From: Qipengyuania mesophila
Lineage (GTDB): Bacteria > Pseudomonadota > Alphaproteobacteria > Sphingomonadales > Sphingomonadaceae
Direction of reading: 5' to 3'
DNA: 64,000 bases
NCBI RefSeq assembly: GCF_019711655.1
Contig: NZ_JAIGNU010000001.1
Span: 62,001-126,000 of the forward strand
Below the pieces are notes generated by a model. That model was not told where the DNA came from, searched no databases, and saw nothing but the letters and a program-made list of their open reading frames with translations. The position numbers and the translations under genes were made by a program. Of the stretch, positions 8,801 through 17,488 are shown in pieces. How positions within the stretch are numbered: position 1 is the stretch's first letter; each line of letters begins with the position of its first letter.

Positions 8801-9660
8801 CACACCTCGGCGGTGTTTTCCGGCGGCGGGCCCGGCGGGACGCGGCCGGGATGCAGGTGGAAGGGGTCGCTCTTCAATGTGTGACTTGAACCATAGGCCT
8901 CGCCGAGCACCGCATAAAGCTGCGGATCATAGGTGGCGAGATCCTCGTGGTCGAGAATCCGCCGCCCGTCAAAGACCTGCAGGCGGTTCGAATCGAACCA
9001 GAACTGCGTCCCCTCGGCCCAGTATTCCTGCATCGTCGTGGTGGTGTATTCCTCGAACCACAGCTCACTGGCCAGCGCATTGGCATAGGCGGCTTCGACC
9101 CTGGCATAGAGCGCCGGATCGGCGCCCTCGATCGCGAACAGCACATTGTGCGCGAATTCGTGGACGAAGATCGTCTCGCCCCAGTAGCGCGAGGTTGGCA
9201 GGCCGAGCACATCCTCTTCGGAGCCGACCATGCGCCGGCCGCCGATCCCGCGCGCCCGCTCTTCCCAATATTCGCGGGTCGTCTTGGCCCCGATCCTCTC
9301 GTCGTAATGCTTTATCTCGCAGCGGGTGAGCCGTGGATCGTCGCGCGCGGGCTTCGTCCAGTCTGCGTTCTCGGGCAAGTCGAGCAGCGCCTCGTCCTGC
9401 GCGATCAGCGCGACGCGGTAGTCGTGCGCTACCAGCCAGCGGGCAAGATCCGGTCGGTGTGCGAGCATCCCGCGGATCATGTCGCGCGCCGCGAAGAGTG
9501 CCGCATCGGGCACGCGCGCGGAGGACAGCACGGGAATCCCCGCCGCATCGACATGCTTGGCATAGAACGGGGCGGTGCCCAGACGCGCGGGCGGCGCACC
9601 GGCGTTGGTCGCGCAGGCCGCGAGCAGCGCGGTAGCGGCAGCGAGGGCAAGCGACCGCAT
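8797..9660 (-). CDS. Lipoprotein with HExxH-type metallopeptidase motif
   Basis: A 287-residue protein with a lipoprotein signal (LLAAC, Cys near 16), so probably anchored in the outer membrane or periplasm. The core has VHEFAHN (about residues 167-173), an HExxH-like zinc motif, followed by EEYTTTTMQEYWAEGTQFWFD, where a Glu could be the third ligand. The family resembles uncharacterised proteins with a gluzincin-like fold. The substrate is unknown. It lies 8 bp downstream of the M20 peptidase gene, suggesting one transcript. Confidence 0.65.
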   Translation of the reverse strand: MRSLALAAATALLAACATNAGAPPARLGTAPFYAKHVDAAGIPVLSSARVPDAALFAARDMIRGMLAHRPDLARWLVAHDYRVALIAQDEALLDLPENADWTKPARDDPRLTRCEIKHYDERIGAKTTREYWEERARGIGGRRMVGSEEDVLGLPTSRYWGETIFVHEFAHNVLFAIEGADPALYARVEAAYANALASELWFEEYTTTTMQEYWAEGTQFWFDSNRLQVFDGRRILDHEDLATYDPQLYAVLGEAYGSSHTLKSDPFHLHPGRVPPGPPPENTAEVC

Positions 9661-9668
9661 AGCCGCAG

Positions 9669-10976
9669 CTACTCGGACGAGGACACTTTCGCCAGTCGGC
9701 TCATCAGGATCGCGGCGCGCTGTGCCTGGCGCACCATCGAGCGCAGGTCGATCGACTCGCCCGCGGCATGGCTGCCGCTGCCCGAGGGGCCCATGCCCGC
9801 GAGCCCGTCGACATAGGGCGCGACGAAGCTGATGTCGGCGGCGCCGCGGCGGGAGGGCGGATAGGGGGCCATCACCTCGAGCCCGAGATCGGCATTGATC
9901 GCATTGAGCCTGCCCAGCAGCGCATCATTGCCCGCGGTCGGCGCCATCGGCGGATAGCGGAACTCGATCGCGATCTCCGCCTCGGTCCCGGGCAGGTGCT
10001 CGGCGACGATGGCGCGCATCTTCGCCGCAGTGCGCTCGTTCTGCTCCTGCGTCAGCGCGCGCAGGTCCCCGCGCGCCACCGCGGTCGACGGAATGATGTT
10101 GGTCTTGCCGGTGGTGGTGGCGGAAAGGCCGTCCTCGCCGATCTCCGCCGGAGTCCCGCCCGCCATGAAACCGACGTTGTAGGTCAGGTTCTCCTCCGGC
10201 AACTCGCGCCGGAAGGCATCGAGGATGCGCGCCATTTCATAGATCGCGCCATAGCCGACGCCCTCGGCGAAAATGCCCGAGCTGTGCCCGCTCCGCGCGC
10301 TGGTGGTCAGCGTCCAGCTGCCCGAGGAACGCCGCGCGACGACGCCCGTGTCCTTGCCGTCGAGGATCGACAGCGCCTCGAAGCCGATCGCGACATCGGC
10401 CCATTGGCCAGCCTCGATCAGATCCCTGCGCGCGACCTCCAGCGGGTCACCCGCATCCTCCTCGTCGCCGGTCAGCGCGACGACGATGTTCGCATCGTCG
10501 AGCGTCCCCGCCGCCTTCATCGCGCGCAGAGCGGAGAGGATCACCACCACTCCGCCCTTGTCGTCGAGAATCCCGGGGCCGACCGCCGTATCGCCCTCGC
10601 GGACGAAACCGGTGAAGGGAGAATCGGGTTCGAAGACCGTGTCGAGATGCCCGATCAGCAGCATCTTCGTGCTGCCCGGTGCACCTTCGTGCCGCGCGAA
10701 GAGGTGCCCTGCCCGCCCCGCGGCGGACTGATCGATCCATTCGGTGGTGAAGCCCAGCGCCTCGAATTCGGGCACCAGAGCTTCGGCCACGGCCTTCACG
10801 CCCGCATGGTTGTGCGAGCCCGAATTGATCAGCGTGATCCTCTCGAGCAGCGCGACGTCGGTTTCATAGTCCGCCTCGACCGAGGCGACGATCGCCTGTT
10901 CGGGTGCGGAAAGCTGGGCAGCTGCGGGACTGGCAAATACGGCGGCGCAAAGAAGCGCAGGGATCAGAATACGCAT
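9669..10976 (-). CDS. M20 family peptidase, carboxypeptidase G2-like, secreted
   Basis: A 435-residue di-zinc exopeptidase with a Sec signal peptide (residues 1-20, ASPAAAQ). Metal-site motifs are present: GHLDTV (about 107-112), ILDDKGG, the catalytic Glu pair in TGDEEDAG, and a late His in GSGSHAAGE. An inserted dimerisation domain lies between about 215 and 330. The closest named group is glutamate carboxypeptidase (CPG2), which removes C-terminal glutamate, but the true substrate cannot be told. Intact and of normal length. Confidence 0.85.
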   Translation of the reverse strand: MRILIPALLCAAVFASPAAAQLSAPEQAIVASVEADYETDVALLERITLINSGSHNHAGVKAVAEALVPEFEALGFTTEWIDQSAAGRAGHLFARHEGAPGSTKMLLIGHLDTVFEPDSPFTGFVREGDTAVGPGILDDKGGVVVILSALRAMKAAGTLDDANIVVALTGDEEDAGDPLEVARRDLIEAGQWADVAIGFEALSILDGKDTGVVARRSSGSWTLTTSARSGHSSGIFAEGVGYGAIYEMARILDAFRRELPEENLTYNVGFMAGGTPAEIGEDGLSATTTGKTNIIPSTAVARGDLRALTQEQNERTAAKMRAIVAEHLPGTEAEIAIEFRYPPMAPTAGNDALLGRLNAINADLGLEVMAPYPPSRRGAADISFVAPYVDGLAGMGPSGSGSHAAGESIDLRSMVRQAQRAAILMSRLAKVSSSE

Positions 10977-11007
10977 GTGAAGAACTGGCCGGTGAAGCGA
11001 CGCTGAG

Positions 11008-11553
11008 TCAACCTGCTATCCGAGTAAGATGGACTGGCGCAAAACGTCTGATTGCATCGTTCAACGCCTCTCGATCGGCATCCATCGACCCCGTGGCAAT
11101 CGCTAGGGAGGAGCCCACCAGAGTTCGGTTTGTGGCCGCTAGAACTCTGTGCCACCCTGACAGATCGCGGCGAACATCTCGAGTTACCTCGAATAGGACA
11201 AAGCGAGGGGCAAACTTGATGGACGTGATTTCGTCCCAAGAGAAGGCGCGATTGTAGTGCTGCGCGCACGAAATGCCCAGAGCGTCGACACGAACTGCGT
11301 TGTTGGGCGAAGCAATTCTGCGAACAATGATTGTCGCGGCCCAAACAAAGAAGGCTACGGCAGGCCAACCGAAGTACGGGGAAGTAGCCAGCTCCGCGAA
11401 GATCATGCGTCTTCCGGTTGCCGGCACCTCCACATCTCCGAAGACCCCGAGCATCCAAAGCTGGCCTACGACAAACCCCAAAGAACCAAGCAGAAGCAGG
11501 TATAGTCGTTTGCGAGAGTGGTGAGCGACGAAAGCATCGCGTTCGTCGCCCAT
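11008..11553 (-). CDS. STM3941-like membrane protein of unknown function
   Basis: A 181-residue protein with two membrane helices (about 15-35 and 62-80) and a C-terminal soluble domain resembling the bacterial PH-like proteins of the STM3941 type (VDALGISCAQHYNRAFSWDEITSIKF). Base composition is visibly more AT-rich than the neighbours, which hints at acquisition. It sits 4 bp after the sdhA stop, the place where sdhB is usually found. Function unknown. Confidence 0.55.
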   Translation of the reverse strand: MGDERDAFVAHHSRKRLYLLLLGSLGFVVGQLWMLGVFGDVEVPATGRRMIFAELATSPYFGWPAVAFFVWAATIIVRRIASPNNAVRVDALGISCAQHYNRAFSWDEITSIKFAPRFVLFEVTRDVRRDLSGWHRVLAATNRTLVGSSLAIATGSMDADREALNDAIRRFAPVHLTRIAG

Positions 11554-11557
11554 CCGG

Positions 11558-13402
11558 TCAGTACACCCGCTTCTTCGGCTGGATATAGGTCACATCGTCG
11601 GTCAGGGTGTATTCGTGGACCGGGCGGTAGTCGATCTTCACGCCGCCGCCATTGCCGCCCCAGCCGTCGAACCAGGCGATGGTGTGCTTCATCCAGTTTG
11701 CGTCGTCGCGCTCGGGGAAGTCCTCGTGCGCATGCGCGCCGCGGCTTTCCTTGCGGTTCTCGGCCGAGGCCATGGTGACATTGGCCTGCGCCATGAGATT
11801 GTCGAGCTCGAGGGTCTCGATCAGATCGCTGTTCCAGATCAGCGAGCGGTCGTGGACCTTGATGTCCGTCATCCGCTTGTTGATTTCCTTCAGCTGCTCG
11901 ACGCCCTCGGCGAGCAACTTGCTGTCGCGGAACACCGCCGCGTGGCGGGTCATCGACTTCTGCATGTCGGCGCGCAGCGCGGCGGTCGAGGTGCCGCCGT
12001 CGGCATAGCGGAAGTGGTCGAGCCGGGTCAGCGCCAGGTCCGCGCTGTTGGCGGGGAGCTCGTCGAAGCTCGTGCCCGGGGTGATCAGTTCCTTGAGGCG
12101 ATGGCCGGTGGCGCGGCCGAAGACCACGAGGTCGATCAGCGAGTTGGAGCCGAGGCGGTTGGCGCCGTGAACCGAGACGCAGGCAGCCTCGCCCACCGCG
12201 AACAGGCCGGGAACGATCTTCTCGGGATCGCTGGAGTCGCCCGCCATCACTTCGCCGTGATAGTTACAGGGGATGCCACCCATGTTGTAATGGACCGTCG
12301 GCGTGACCGGCAGCGGTTCGCGGGTCAGGTCGACCCCGGCGAAGATCTTGCCGCTCTCGGTGATGCCCGGCAGGCGCTGCGCGAGCACCGCCGGATCGAT
12401 GTGATCGAGGTGGAGGTAGATGTGATCCTTTTCGGGGCCCACACCGCGGCCTTCGCGCATCTCGAGCGCCATCGAGCGGCTGACGACGTCGCGCGAGGCG
12501 AGGTCCTTGGCGCTCGGGGCATAGCGCTCCATGAAGCGCTCGCCTTCGGAATTGGTGAGGTAGCCGCCCTCGCCGCGCGCGCCTTCGGTGATGAGCACGC
12601 CCGCGCCGTAGATGCCGGTCGGGTGGAACTGGACGAATTCCATGTCCTGCAGCGGCAAGCCGGCGCGTAGCACCATGCCGCCGCCGTCGCCGGTGCAGGT
12701 ATGCGCGCTGGTCGCGGTGAAATAGCAGCGGCCATAGCCGCCGGTCGCCAGCACCACCGCCTTCGAACGGAAGCGGTGGATGGTACCATCGTCGAGGCAC
12801 ATGGCGATGACGCCGACGCATTCCTTCTCGCCGTTGGCGCCGTCCTTCATGATCAGGTCGAGCGCGAAATATTCGATGAAGAAGTCGGCGTCGTACTTCA
12901 GGCTCTGCTGGTAGAGCGCGTGGAGCATGGCATGGCCGGTACGGTCGGCGGCGGCGCAGGTGCGCTGCACCGGCGGGCCTTCGCCCATGTTCTGCATGTG
13001 CCCGCCGAACGGCCGCTGATAGATCGTGCCGTCGTCGTTGCGGCTGAAGGGCACGCCGGCGTGCTCGAGCTCGTAGACTGCCTGCGGCGCCTCGCGCACC
13101 ATGTATTCGATCGCGTCCTGGTCGCCGAGCCAGTCGGAGCCCTTGACGGTATCGTACATATGCCACGTCCAGTGATCGGGCGTGTTGTTGCCGAGGCTGG
13201 CGGCGATGCCGCCCTGTGCGGCGACGGTGTGGCTGCGGGTCGGGAAGACCTTGGTGATATTGGCGGTCTTGAGGCCGCTCTCGGCCGCGCCCATGGTGGC
13301 GCGCAGGCCCGAACCGCCCGCGCCGACGACGACCACGTCATAGGTGTGGTCGGTAATCGGGTATTCGCGACCGTTGATGCTGAAGGTTTCGTTCCGGGCC
13401 AT
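11558..13402 (-). CDS. sdhA: Succinate dehydrogenase flavoprotein subunit
   Basis: A 614-residue SdhA that oxidises succinate to fumarate in complex II. The FAD-binding [12 protein letters not shown] (about residues 25-36), the covalent flavin site [10 protein letters not shown] (His near 58), the substrate loop and [19 protein letters not shown] are all intact. It overlaps the sdhD stop by one base. The iron-sulfur subunit gene sdhB does not follow it. Confidence 0.97.
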   Translation of the reverse strand: MARNETFSINGREYPITDHTYDVVVVGAGGSGLRATMGAAESGLKTANITKVFPTRSHTVAAQGGIAASLGNNTPDHWTWHMYDTVKGSDWLGDQDAIEYMVREAPQAVYELEHAGVPFSRNDDGTIYQRPFGGHMQNMGEGPPVQRTCAAADRTGHAMLHALYQQSLKYDADFFIEYFALDLIMKDGANGEKECVGVIAMCLDDGTIHRFRSKAVVLATGGYGRCYFTATSAHTCTGDGGGMVLRAGLPLQDMEFVQFHPTGIYGAGVLITEGARGEGGYLTNSEGERFMERYAPSAKDLASRDVVSRSMALEMREGRGVGPEKDHIYLHLDHIDPAVLAQRLPGITESGKIFAGVDLTREPLPVTPTVHYNMGGIPCNYHGEVMAGDSSDPEKIVPGLFAVGEAACVSVHGANRLGSNSLIDLVVFGRATGHRLKELITPGTSFDELPANSADLALTRLDHFRYADGGTSTAALRADMQKSMTRHAAVFRDSKLLAEGVEQLKEINKRMTDIKVHDRSLIWNSDLIETLELDNLMAQANVTMASAENRKESRGAHAHEDFPERDDANWMKHTIAWFDGWGGNGGGVKIDYRPVHEYTLTDDVTYIQPKKRVY

Positions 13403-13788
13403 CAGGCGGCTCCTCCAAGGGCGATGCGGGCGATCGAGACGAGGCCGAAGGCGCCGCCGCCAATGGTTGCAAGATTGAGAAGGGCGAGGACGCCGAACTT
13501 GGTTCCGGCGTCGTGGACATAATCCTCGATCAGCACCTGCAGGCCGAGGCGCGCGTGCCAGAAGACCGAGACCACCAGCAGCGCCAGCGCGGTCGCGGGC
13601 AGCGTCTGCCCGGCCCAGGCGGTGACCGTGCCGAAGCTGTAGTTGGGCAGAAGCGCGAGGCTGATCGCGAGAAACAGCATCAGCACGAGATTGCCGATCG
13701 CGGTGAAGCGCTGCAGCAGCCAGTGATGCGCGCCCTCATGCGCCGAGCCGAGCCCGCGAACGCGTCCAATGGGGGTTCCGTTAGCCAT
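13402..13788 (-). CDS. sdhD: Succinate dehydrogenase hydrophobic anchor subunit
   Basis: A 128-residue membrane anchor with three helices (about 33-52, 60-85, 98-120). The [13 protein letters not shown] start and the [22 protein letters not shown] segment carry the haem/quinone-site His and Tyr/Asp typical of SdhD. It holds SdhAB to the inner membrane with SdhC. It lies 12 bp after sdhC and overlaps sdhA by one base. Confidence 0.93.
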   Translation of the reverse strand: MANGTPIGRVRGLGSAHEGAHHWLLQRFTAIGNLVLMLFLAISLALLPNYSFGTVTAWAGQTLPATALALLVVSVFWHARLGLQVLIEDYVHDAGTKFGVLALLNLATIGGGAFGLVSIARIALGGAA

Positions 13789-13800
13789 GGGTCTTTGCCT

Positions 13801-14181
13801 TTAGCGAAGCAGGATGAGGGCCCAGAAGCCCGCGGTTAGAAGGATGCCGAGCAGCGGCGCGAGGATCGACCAGGTCTTGTTGGTGTCGAGTTCGTATCCC
13901 GCGCCAATATCGAGCACGAAGTGCCTGAGGCCGCTCATCATATGGGAGAAGAAGGCCCAGGACAGGCCGACCAGCACGACCAGGCCGAGCGGTGATCCCA
14001 TCGCCTCGGCGAAGACGGCATAGGCCTCGGCCCCCGCCGCCATCGCCCCGAGCCACCACAGCAGCACGCCGAGGCCGACCAGGGCGAGCCCGTCGCCGGT
14101 GATGCGGTGGAGGATCGAGACCGCCATGTGCGGCCCCCATTTCCAGATTTGCAGGTGCGGCGCCATCGGGCGATTGGCCAT
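13801..14181 (-). CDS. sdhC: Succinate dehydrogenase cytochrome b556 subunit
   Basis: A 126-residue three-helix protein. SILHRITGDGL near residue 22 is the SdhC signature with the quinone-site Ser and Arg, and SHMMSGLRHFVLDIG (about 79-93) holds the haem-ligand His. I chose the ATG at 14181 because GGAAG lies 6 bases upstream; an in-frame ATG at 14187 is only one base from that site. First gene of the sdhCDA operon. Confidence 0.92.
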   Translation of the reverse strand: MANRPMAPHLQIWKWGPHMAVSILHRITGDGLALVGLGVLLWWLGAMAAGAEAYAVFAEAMGSPLGLVVLVGLSWAFFSHMMSGLRHFVLDIGAGYELDTNKTWSILAPLLGILLTAGFWALILLR

Positions 14182-14290
14182 GGTCATCTTCCGGTTCAAA
14201 CGAATTGGTGTGCTTCCCTTAGCGATGTGAACGTGCGTGACAAGGCGCGCGGCCTCGACAAGTTGCGCAAATTTTTCGAAGAGGCTTTGC

Positions 14291-15001
14291 ATGACATGCA
14301 TTCTTCTCACCGGCTCGAGCCGCGGGATCGGCGCCGCAGCCAAGGCGGCGCTCGAGGCGCGCGGCGCCAGGGTCGTCGGCCAGGCGACACACAGCTCCTC
14401 GGTCGACACCGTACCAGCCGATTTCACCGAGCCCACCGCGCCGCAGGAATTGTGGCTCGCCGCGCTCGCCCGCGCGGGCGGCCAGATCGACGTGCTGGTC
14501 AACAATGCCGGACTGTTCGATCCCAATCCGATCGAGCGCTCGGACATCGAATGGCTCGACGCCTGGGAAGACACGATGCGGATCAACCTCACCGCCGCGG
14601 CGCAACTGAGCCGCTTCGCCGTGAAACACTGGCAGGAGCGCGGGATCCCCGGACGTATCGTCCATGTCGCCAGCCGCGCCGGCCATCGCGGCGATTCGCC
14701 CGCGCACTGGCACTATGCCGCGAGCAAGGGCGGGATGCTGGCGATGCACAAGAGCATCGCTCGGGCCTATGCCGGCGAAGGCATCCTCAGCTTCGCCATC
14801 ACTCCCGGCTTCACCGACACGGCGATGGCGGGCGACTATCTCGCGAGCCGTGGCGGCCCTGGCCTGCTCGCCGACATCCCGCTCGGCCGCGTAGCCGAGC
14901 CCGAGGAGATCGCCAAGTTGATCGAATTCTGCGCGCTCGACGCCCCGCCCAGCCTGACCGGCGCAACGCTCGACGCGAACGGGGCCAGCTATGTCCGCTA
15001 G
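14291..15001 (+). CDS. SDR family oxidoreductase
   Basis: A 236-residue short-chain dehydrogenase. The cofactor motif is TGSSRGIG (residues 7-14), then NNAG, a Ser near 137, and YAASKGG with the catalytic Tyr and Lys (about 151-155). PGFTDTAMAGDYL follows, and the C-terminus ends in LDANGASYVR, as in FabG-like enzymes. The substrate is unknown. The start was chosen by GAGG 7 bases upstream. The 3' end overlaps the metallo-beta-lactamase-fold gene by 11 bp. Confidence 0.85.
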   Translation: MTCILLTGSSRGIGAAAKAALEARGARVVGQATHSSSVDTVPADFTEPTAPQELWLAALARAGGQIDVLVNNAGLFDPNPIERSDIEWLDAWEDTMRINLTAAAQLSRFAVKHWQERGIPGRIVHVASRAGHRGDSPAHWHYAASKGGMLAMHKSIARAYAGEGILSFAITPGFTDTAMAGDYLASRGGPGLLADIPLGRVAEPEEIAKLIEFCALDAPPSLTGATLDANGASYVR

Positions 15002-15923
15002 GATTTTCGGGTTTGCGCTCGCGCTGATCTCGGCCGCCTGTACCACCACCGAAACCGCGGAGATGGATGCGGCGGCGGAGGATGCGGCGAACGCGGCTGC
15101 ACGCCGTGCGTGGGTGGAACGCTGCACCGATTTCGACGAATGGGACAAACCCGCGCCTCCGTTCCGCATCTACGGCGATACCTATTACGTCGGGACCTGC
15201 GGGATCAGCGCGATCCTCGTCGTCGGCGGACCCGAGGGCGATGTGCTGATCGATACCGGCACCGAGAAAGGGGCGGAAATCGTCCTCGCCAATATCCGCG
15301 CGCTCGGCGTCGACCCACGAAATGTGCGCAGCGTGTTCATGAGCCACGAGCATTTCGATCACGTCGGCGGGATGGCGCGGTTCCTGGCGGCGACTGGCGC
15401 GAAAGTTACCGCCAGCGCTCCGGCTGCCGCGGTGCTGCGCACGGGACGTGTCTCGGTCGATGACCCGCAGGCAGGCAGCGGCCATCCGCCGTTTTCGCCG
15501 GTGGAGGACGACGCGCTCGAGGTCCTCGACCCCGAAGGGCGCGCAATCACCGCCGCCGGGCACGAATTCGTCCCCATCGCCACCCCCGGGCATACGCTCG
15601 GCGCGACCAGCTGGACGTGGGAGGAGTGCGAAGGCGGTGACTGCAAGCGGATCGTCTATGTCGACAGCATGAACCCGATCAGCGACGACACCTATCGCTT
15701 CTCCGACCATCCCGCACTCCTCGCCGCGTTCCGCAAGGGGATTGCCGACATCGCCGCGCTCGATTGCGACATCGTCCTGGCCCCGCACCCGAGCGCAGCG
15801 AAGATGCGCGACCGGCTGCTCGGCGAAGCGCCGCTGGTCGATCGCAGCGGCTGCCGCGCCTACGCCGCCGCCGTGGCCCAACGCCTCGACCAGCGCCTCG
15901 CCAAGGAGCGCGGCGATGACTGA
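14991..15923 (+). CDS. bla: Subclass B3-like metallo-beta-lactamase-fold lipoprotein
   Basis: A 310-residue protein with a lipoprotein signal (ISAAC, Cys17). The zinc motif HEHFDH (residues 119-124) matches the HxHxDH of the fold. The second His lies in ATPGHTLGATSW, with the B3-type serine-containing downstream context, and the third in LAPHPS. This arrangement is that of B3 beta-lactamases. The canonical B3 Ala between the first two His is Glu here, so beta-lactam hydrolysis is likely but not certain. It overlaps both the upstream SDR and the downstream prmA (8 bp). Confidence 0.75.
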   Translation: MSARIFGFALALISAACTTTETAEMDAAAEDAANAAARRAWVERCTDFDEWDKPAPPFRIYGDTYYVGTCGISAILVVGGPEGDVLIDTGTEKGAEIVLANIRALGVDPRNVRSVFMSHEHFDHVGGMARFLAATGAKVTASAPAAAVLRTGRVSVDDPQAGSGHPPFSPVEDDALEVLDPEGRAITAAGHEFVPIATPGHTLGATSWTWEECEGGDCKRIVYVDSMNPISDDTYRFSDHPALLAAFRKGIADIAALDCDIVLAPHPSAAKMRDRLLGEAPLVDRSGCRAYAAAVAQRLDQRLAKERGDD

Positions 15924-16821
15924 CACCTGGAAGATTTCCGCCGAGGTCTCGAAGACCGCCGCGCGGGCGGCGCTGGTCGCGCATGAGGATGCGACCGACT
16001 GGCCCGACACCTGGGTCGTGACCGGCATGGAAGTGGCCGACCACCTGCCCGAGGAATGGGTTTTCGAGGTCTATCTCGACCAGGAACCGACCTGCTGCGA
16101 TCTCAAGCGCGTGGGCCGCCTTTTCGAGGGCAAGCCGCCCCGGTTCGCCGTCGAGAAGCTGCCCGAGACCGACTGGGTGACCGAAAGCCAGAAAGGGGTC
16201 GATCCGATCCGCGCGGGGCGATTCCACATCCGCACCCCCGAACACCAAGCCGATCCGGAGATGGTCGATTTCGTCATCCCAGCGAGCCAGGCCTTCGGTA
16301 CCGGCCAGCACCAGACCACCGCCGGCTGCCTCGCCATGCTCGACCTGATGAAGCGCGAGGGGATCCTGGCGCGCAGGATCGCCGATATCGGCACCGGCAC
16401 GGGTCTGCTCGCCTTCGCCGGCATGCATCTGTGGCCGGGCGCGCAGGCGACCGCTTCGGATATCGACCCGGTCTGCGCCGGAGTGGTGCGCGACAACATG
16501 GCGCTCAACGGCGTGGCCGAGGGCGGCGGTGCGGGCGAGCTGACCATGGTGATCGCCGACGGGATGGACGATCCGCTGCTCGAACTGCGCGGCCCATACG
16601 ACCTGTTCATCGCCAATATCCTCGCCGGCCCGCTAGTCGAACTCGCCCCGTCCTTCGCCGCAGCGATCCCGTCGGGGGGCAATCTGCTGCTCGCCGGCCT
16701 GCTCGAAACGCAGGAGGCGCGCGTGCGCCGCGCCTATCGCGCGCTCGGCTTCCGTCTCGCCCGCCGGCTGGTCAAGGGCGACTGGTCGATCCTGTGGTTG
16801 CGCAGGAGCCGCGTGAGGTAG
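15916..16821 (+). CDS. prmA: Ribosomal protein L11 methyltransferase
   Basis: A 301-residue SAM-dependent enzyme that trimethylates ribosomal protein L11. The N-terminal substrate-recognition domain (about 1-105) is followed by FVIPASQAFGTGQHQTT (the PrmA signature), ADIGTGTGLLAFA (SAM motif I, about 155-167) and FIANILAGPLVELAP. AAGGAG lies 7 bases before the ATG, inside the end of the previous gene. Intact. Confidence 0.92.
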   Translation: MTDTWKISAEVSKTAARAALVAHEDATDWPDTWVVTGMEVADHLPEEWVFEVYLDQEPTCCDLKRVGRLFEGKPPRFAVEKLPETDWVTESQKGVDPIRAGRFHIRTPEHQADPEMVDFVIPASQAFGTGQHQTTAGCLAMLDLMKREGILARRIADIGTGTGLLAFAGMHLWPGAQATASDIDPVCAGVVRDNMALNGVAEGGGAGELTMVIADGMDDPLLELRGPYDLFIANILAGPLVELAPSFAAAIPSGGNLLLAGLLETQEARVRRAYRALGFRLARRLVKGDWSILWLRRSRVR

Positions 16822-16888
16822 GCCGCCTGCCCGGCGCTGAGCACGCAAACGCTCGACAAACCACTGGGTTCACGGTTAAAACAAGGTA

Positions 16889-17476
16889 ATGCGCACTGCC
16901 GCCGAGCCTCCGATGACCGGATCCGACACGCCGGCCGCGCTCCCGGTGCAGCACCAGGCCACGCGTCGCAGGTCGCTGGCCAAGGCGATTTCATGGCGCA
17001 CCGTTGGATCGCTCGACACGCTGCTGCTGTCCTATCTGCTGATTACCTATCTCGGCCCGCTGGTCGGGCTCGAACACAGTTCCCGCCAGGCGCTCGGCGC
17101 GGCGAGTCTGATCGCGGCGACCGAGGTCGCGACCAAGATGGTGCTCTACTATCTGCACGAACGATTCTGGGAATGGACCAGCTGGGGGACCAGTCCCAAC
17201 GGCAACCGGCGCCGCGAAAGCTACAGCCGCAGCACCACCAAGACCGCGACCTGGCGCGTGCTCGCCTCGCTCGATACCACGCTGCTCGCCTGGCTCTTCA
17301 CCGGCAATGTCGCCACCGCCGCTTCGATCGGCGGGCTCGAAGTGGCGACCAAGCTGGTGCTCTATTTCTTCCACGAGCGCGCCTGGGCGCATATCGGCTA
17401 CGGCCTCGTCACCGCCTCGCCGATCACGCTCGCGCCCGTGCCCGACCCCACGCCGGTCGAACCTCTCACCTCCTGA
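16889..17476 (+). CDS. Protein with two DUF2061 membrane domains
   Basis: A 195-residue protein holding two copies of the short DUF2061 membrane domain: AISWRTVGSLDTLLLSYL... (about 30-92) and TATWRVLASLDTTLLAWL... (about 118-172). Each copy ends in the family motif TK(M/L)VLY-(Y/F)-HER-(F/A)-W. The function of DUF2061 is unknown. The proposed ATG at 16889 has AAGG only two bases away; a second in-frame ATG at 16913 is possible. It follows prmA by 67 bp and may share its transcript. Confidence 0.8.
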   Translation: MRTAAEPPMTGSDTPAALPVQHQATRRRSLAKAISWRTVGSLDTLLLSYLLITYLGPLVGLEHSSRQALGAASLIAATEVATKMVLYYLHERFWEWTSWGTSPNGNRRRESYSRSTTKTATWRVLASLDTTLLAWLFTGNVATAASIGGLEVATKLVLYFFHERAWAHIGYGLVTASPITLAPVPDPTPVEPLTS

Positions 17477-17488
17477 CCCCTCCGCCGC

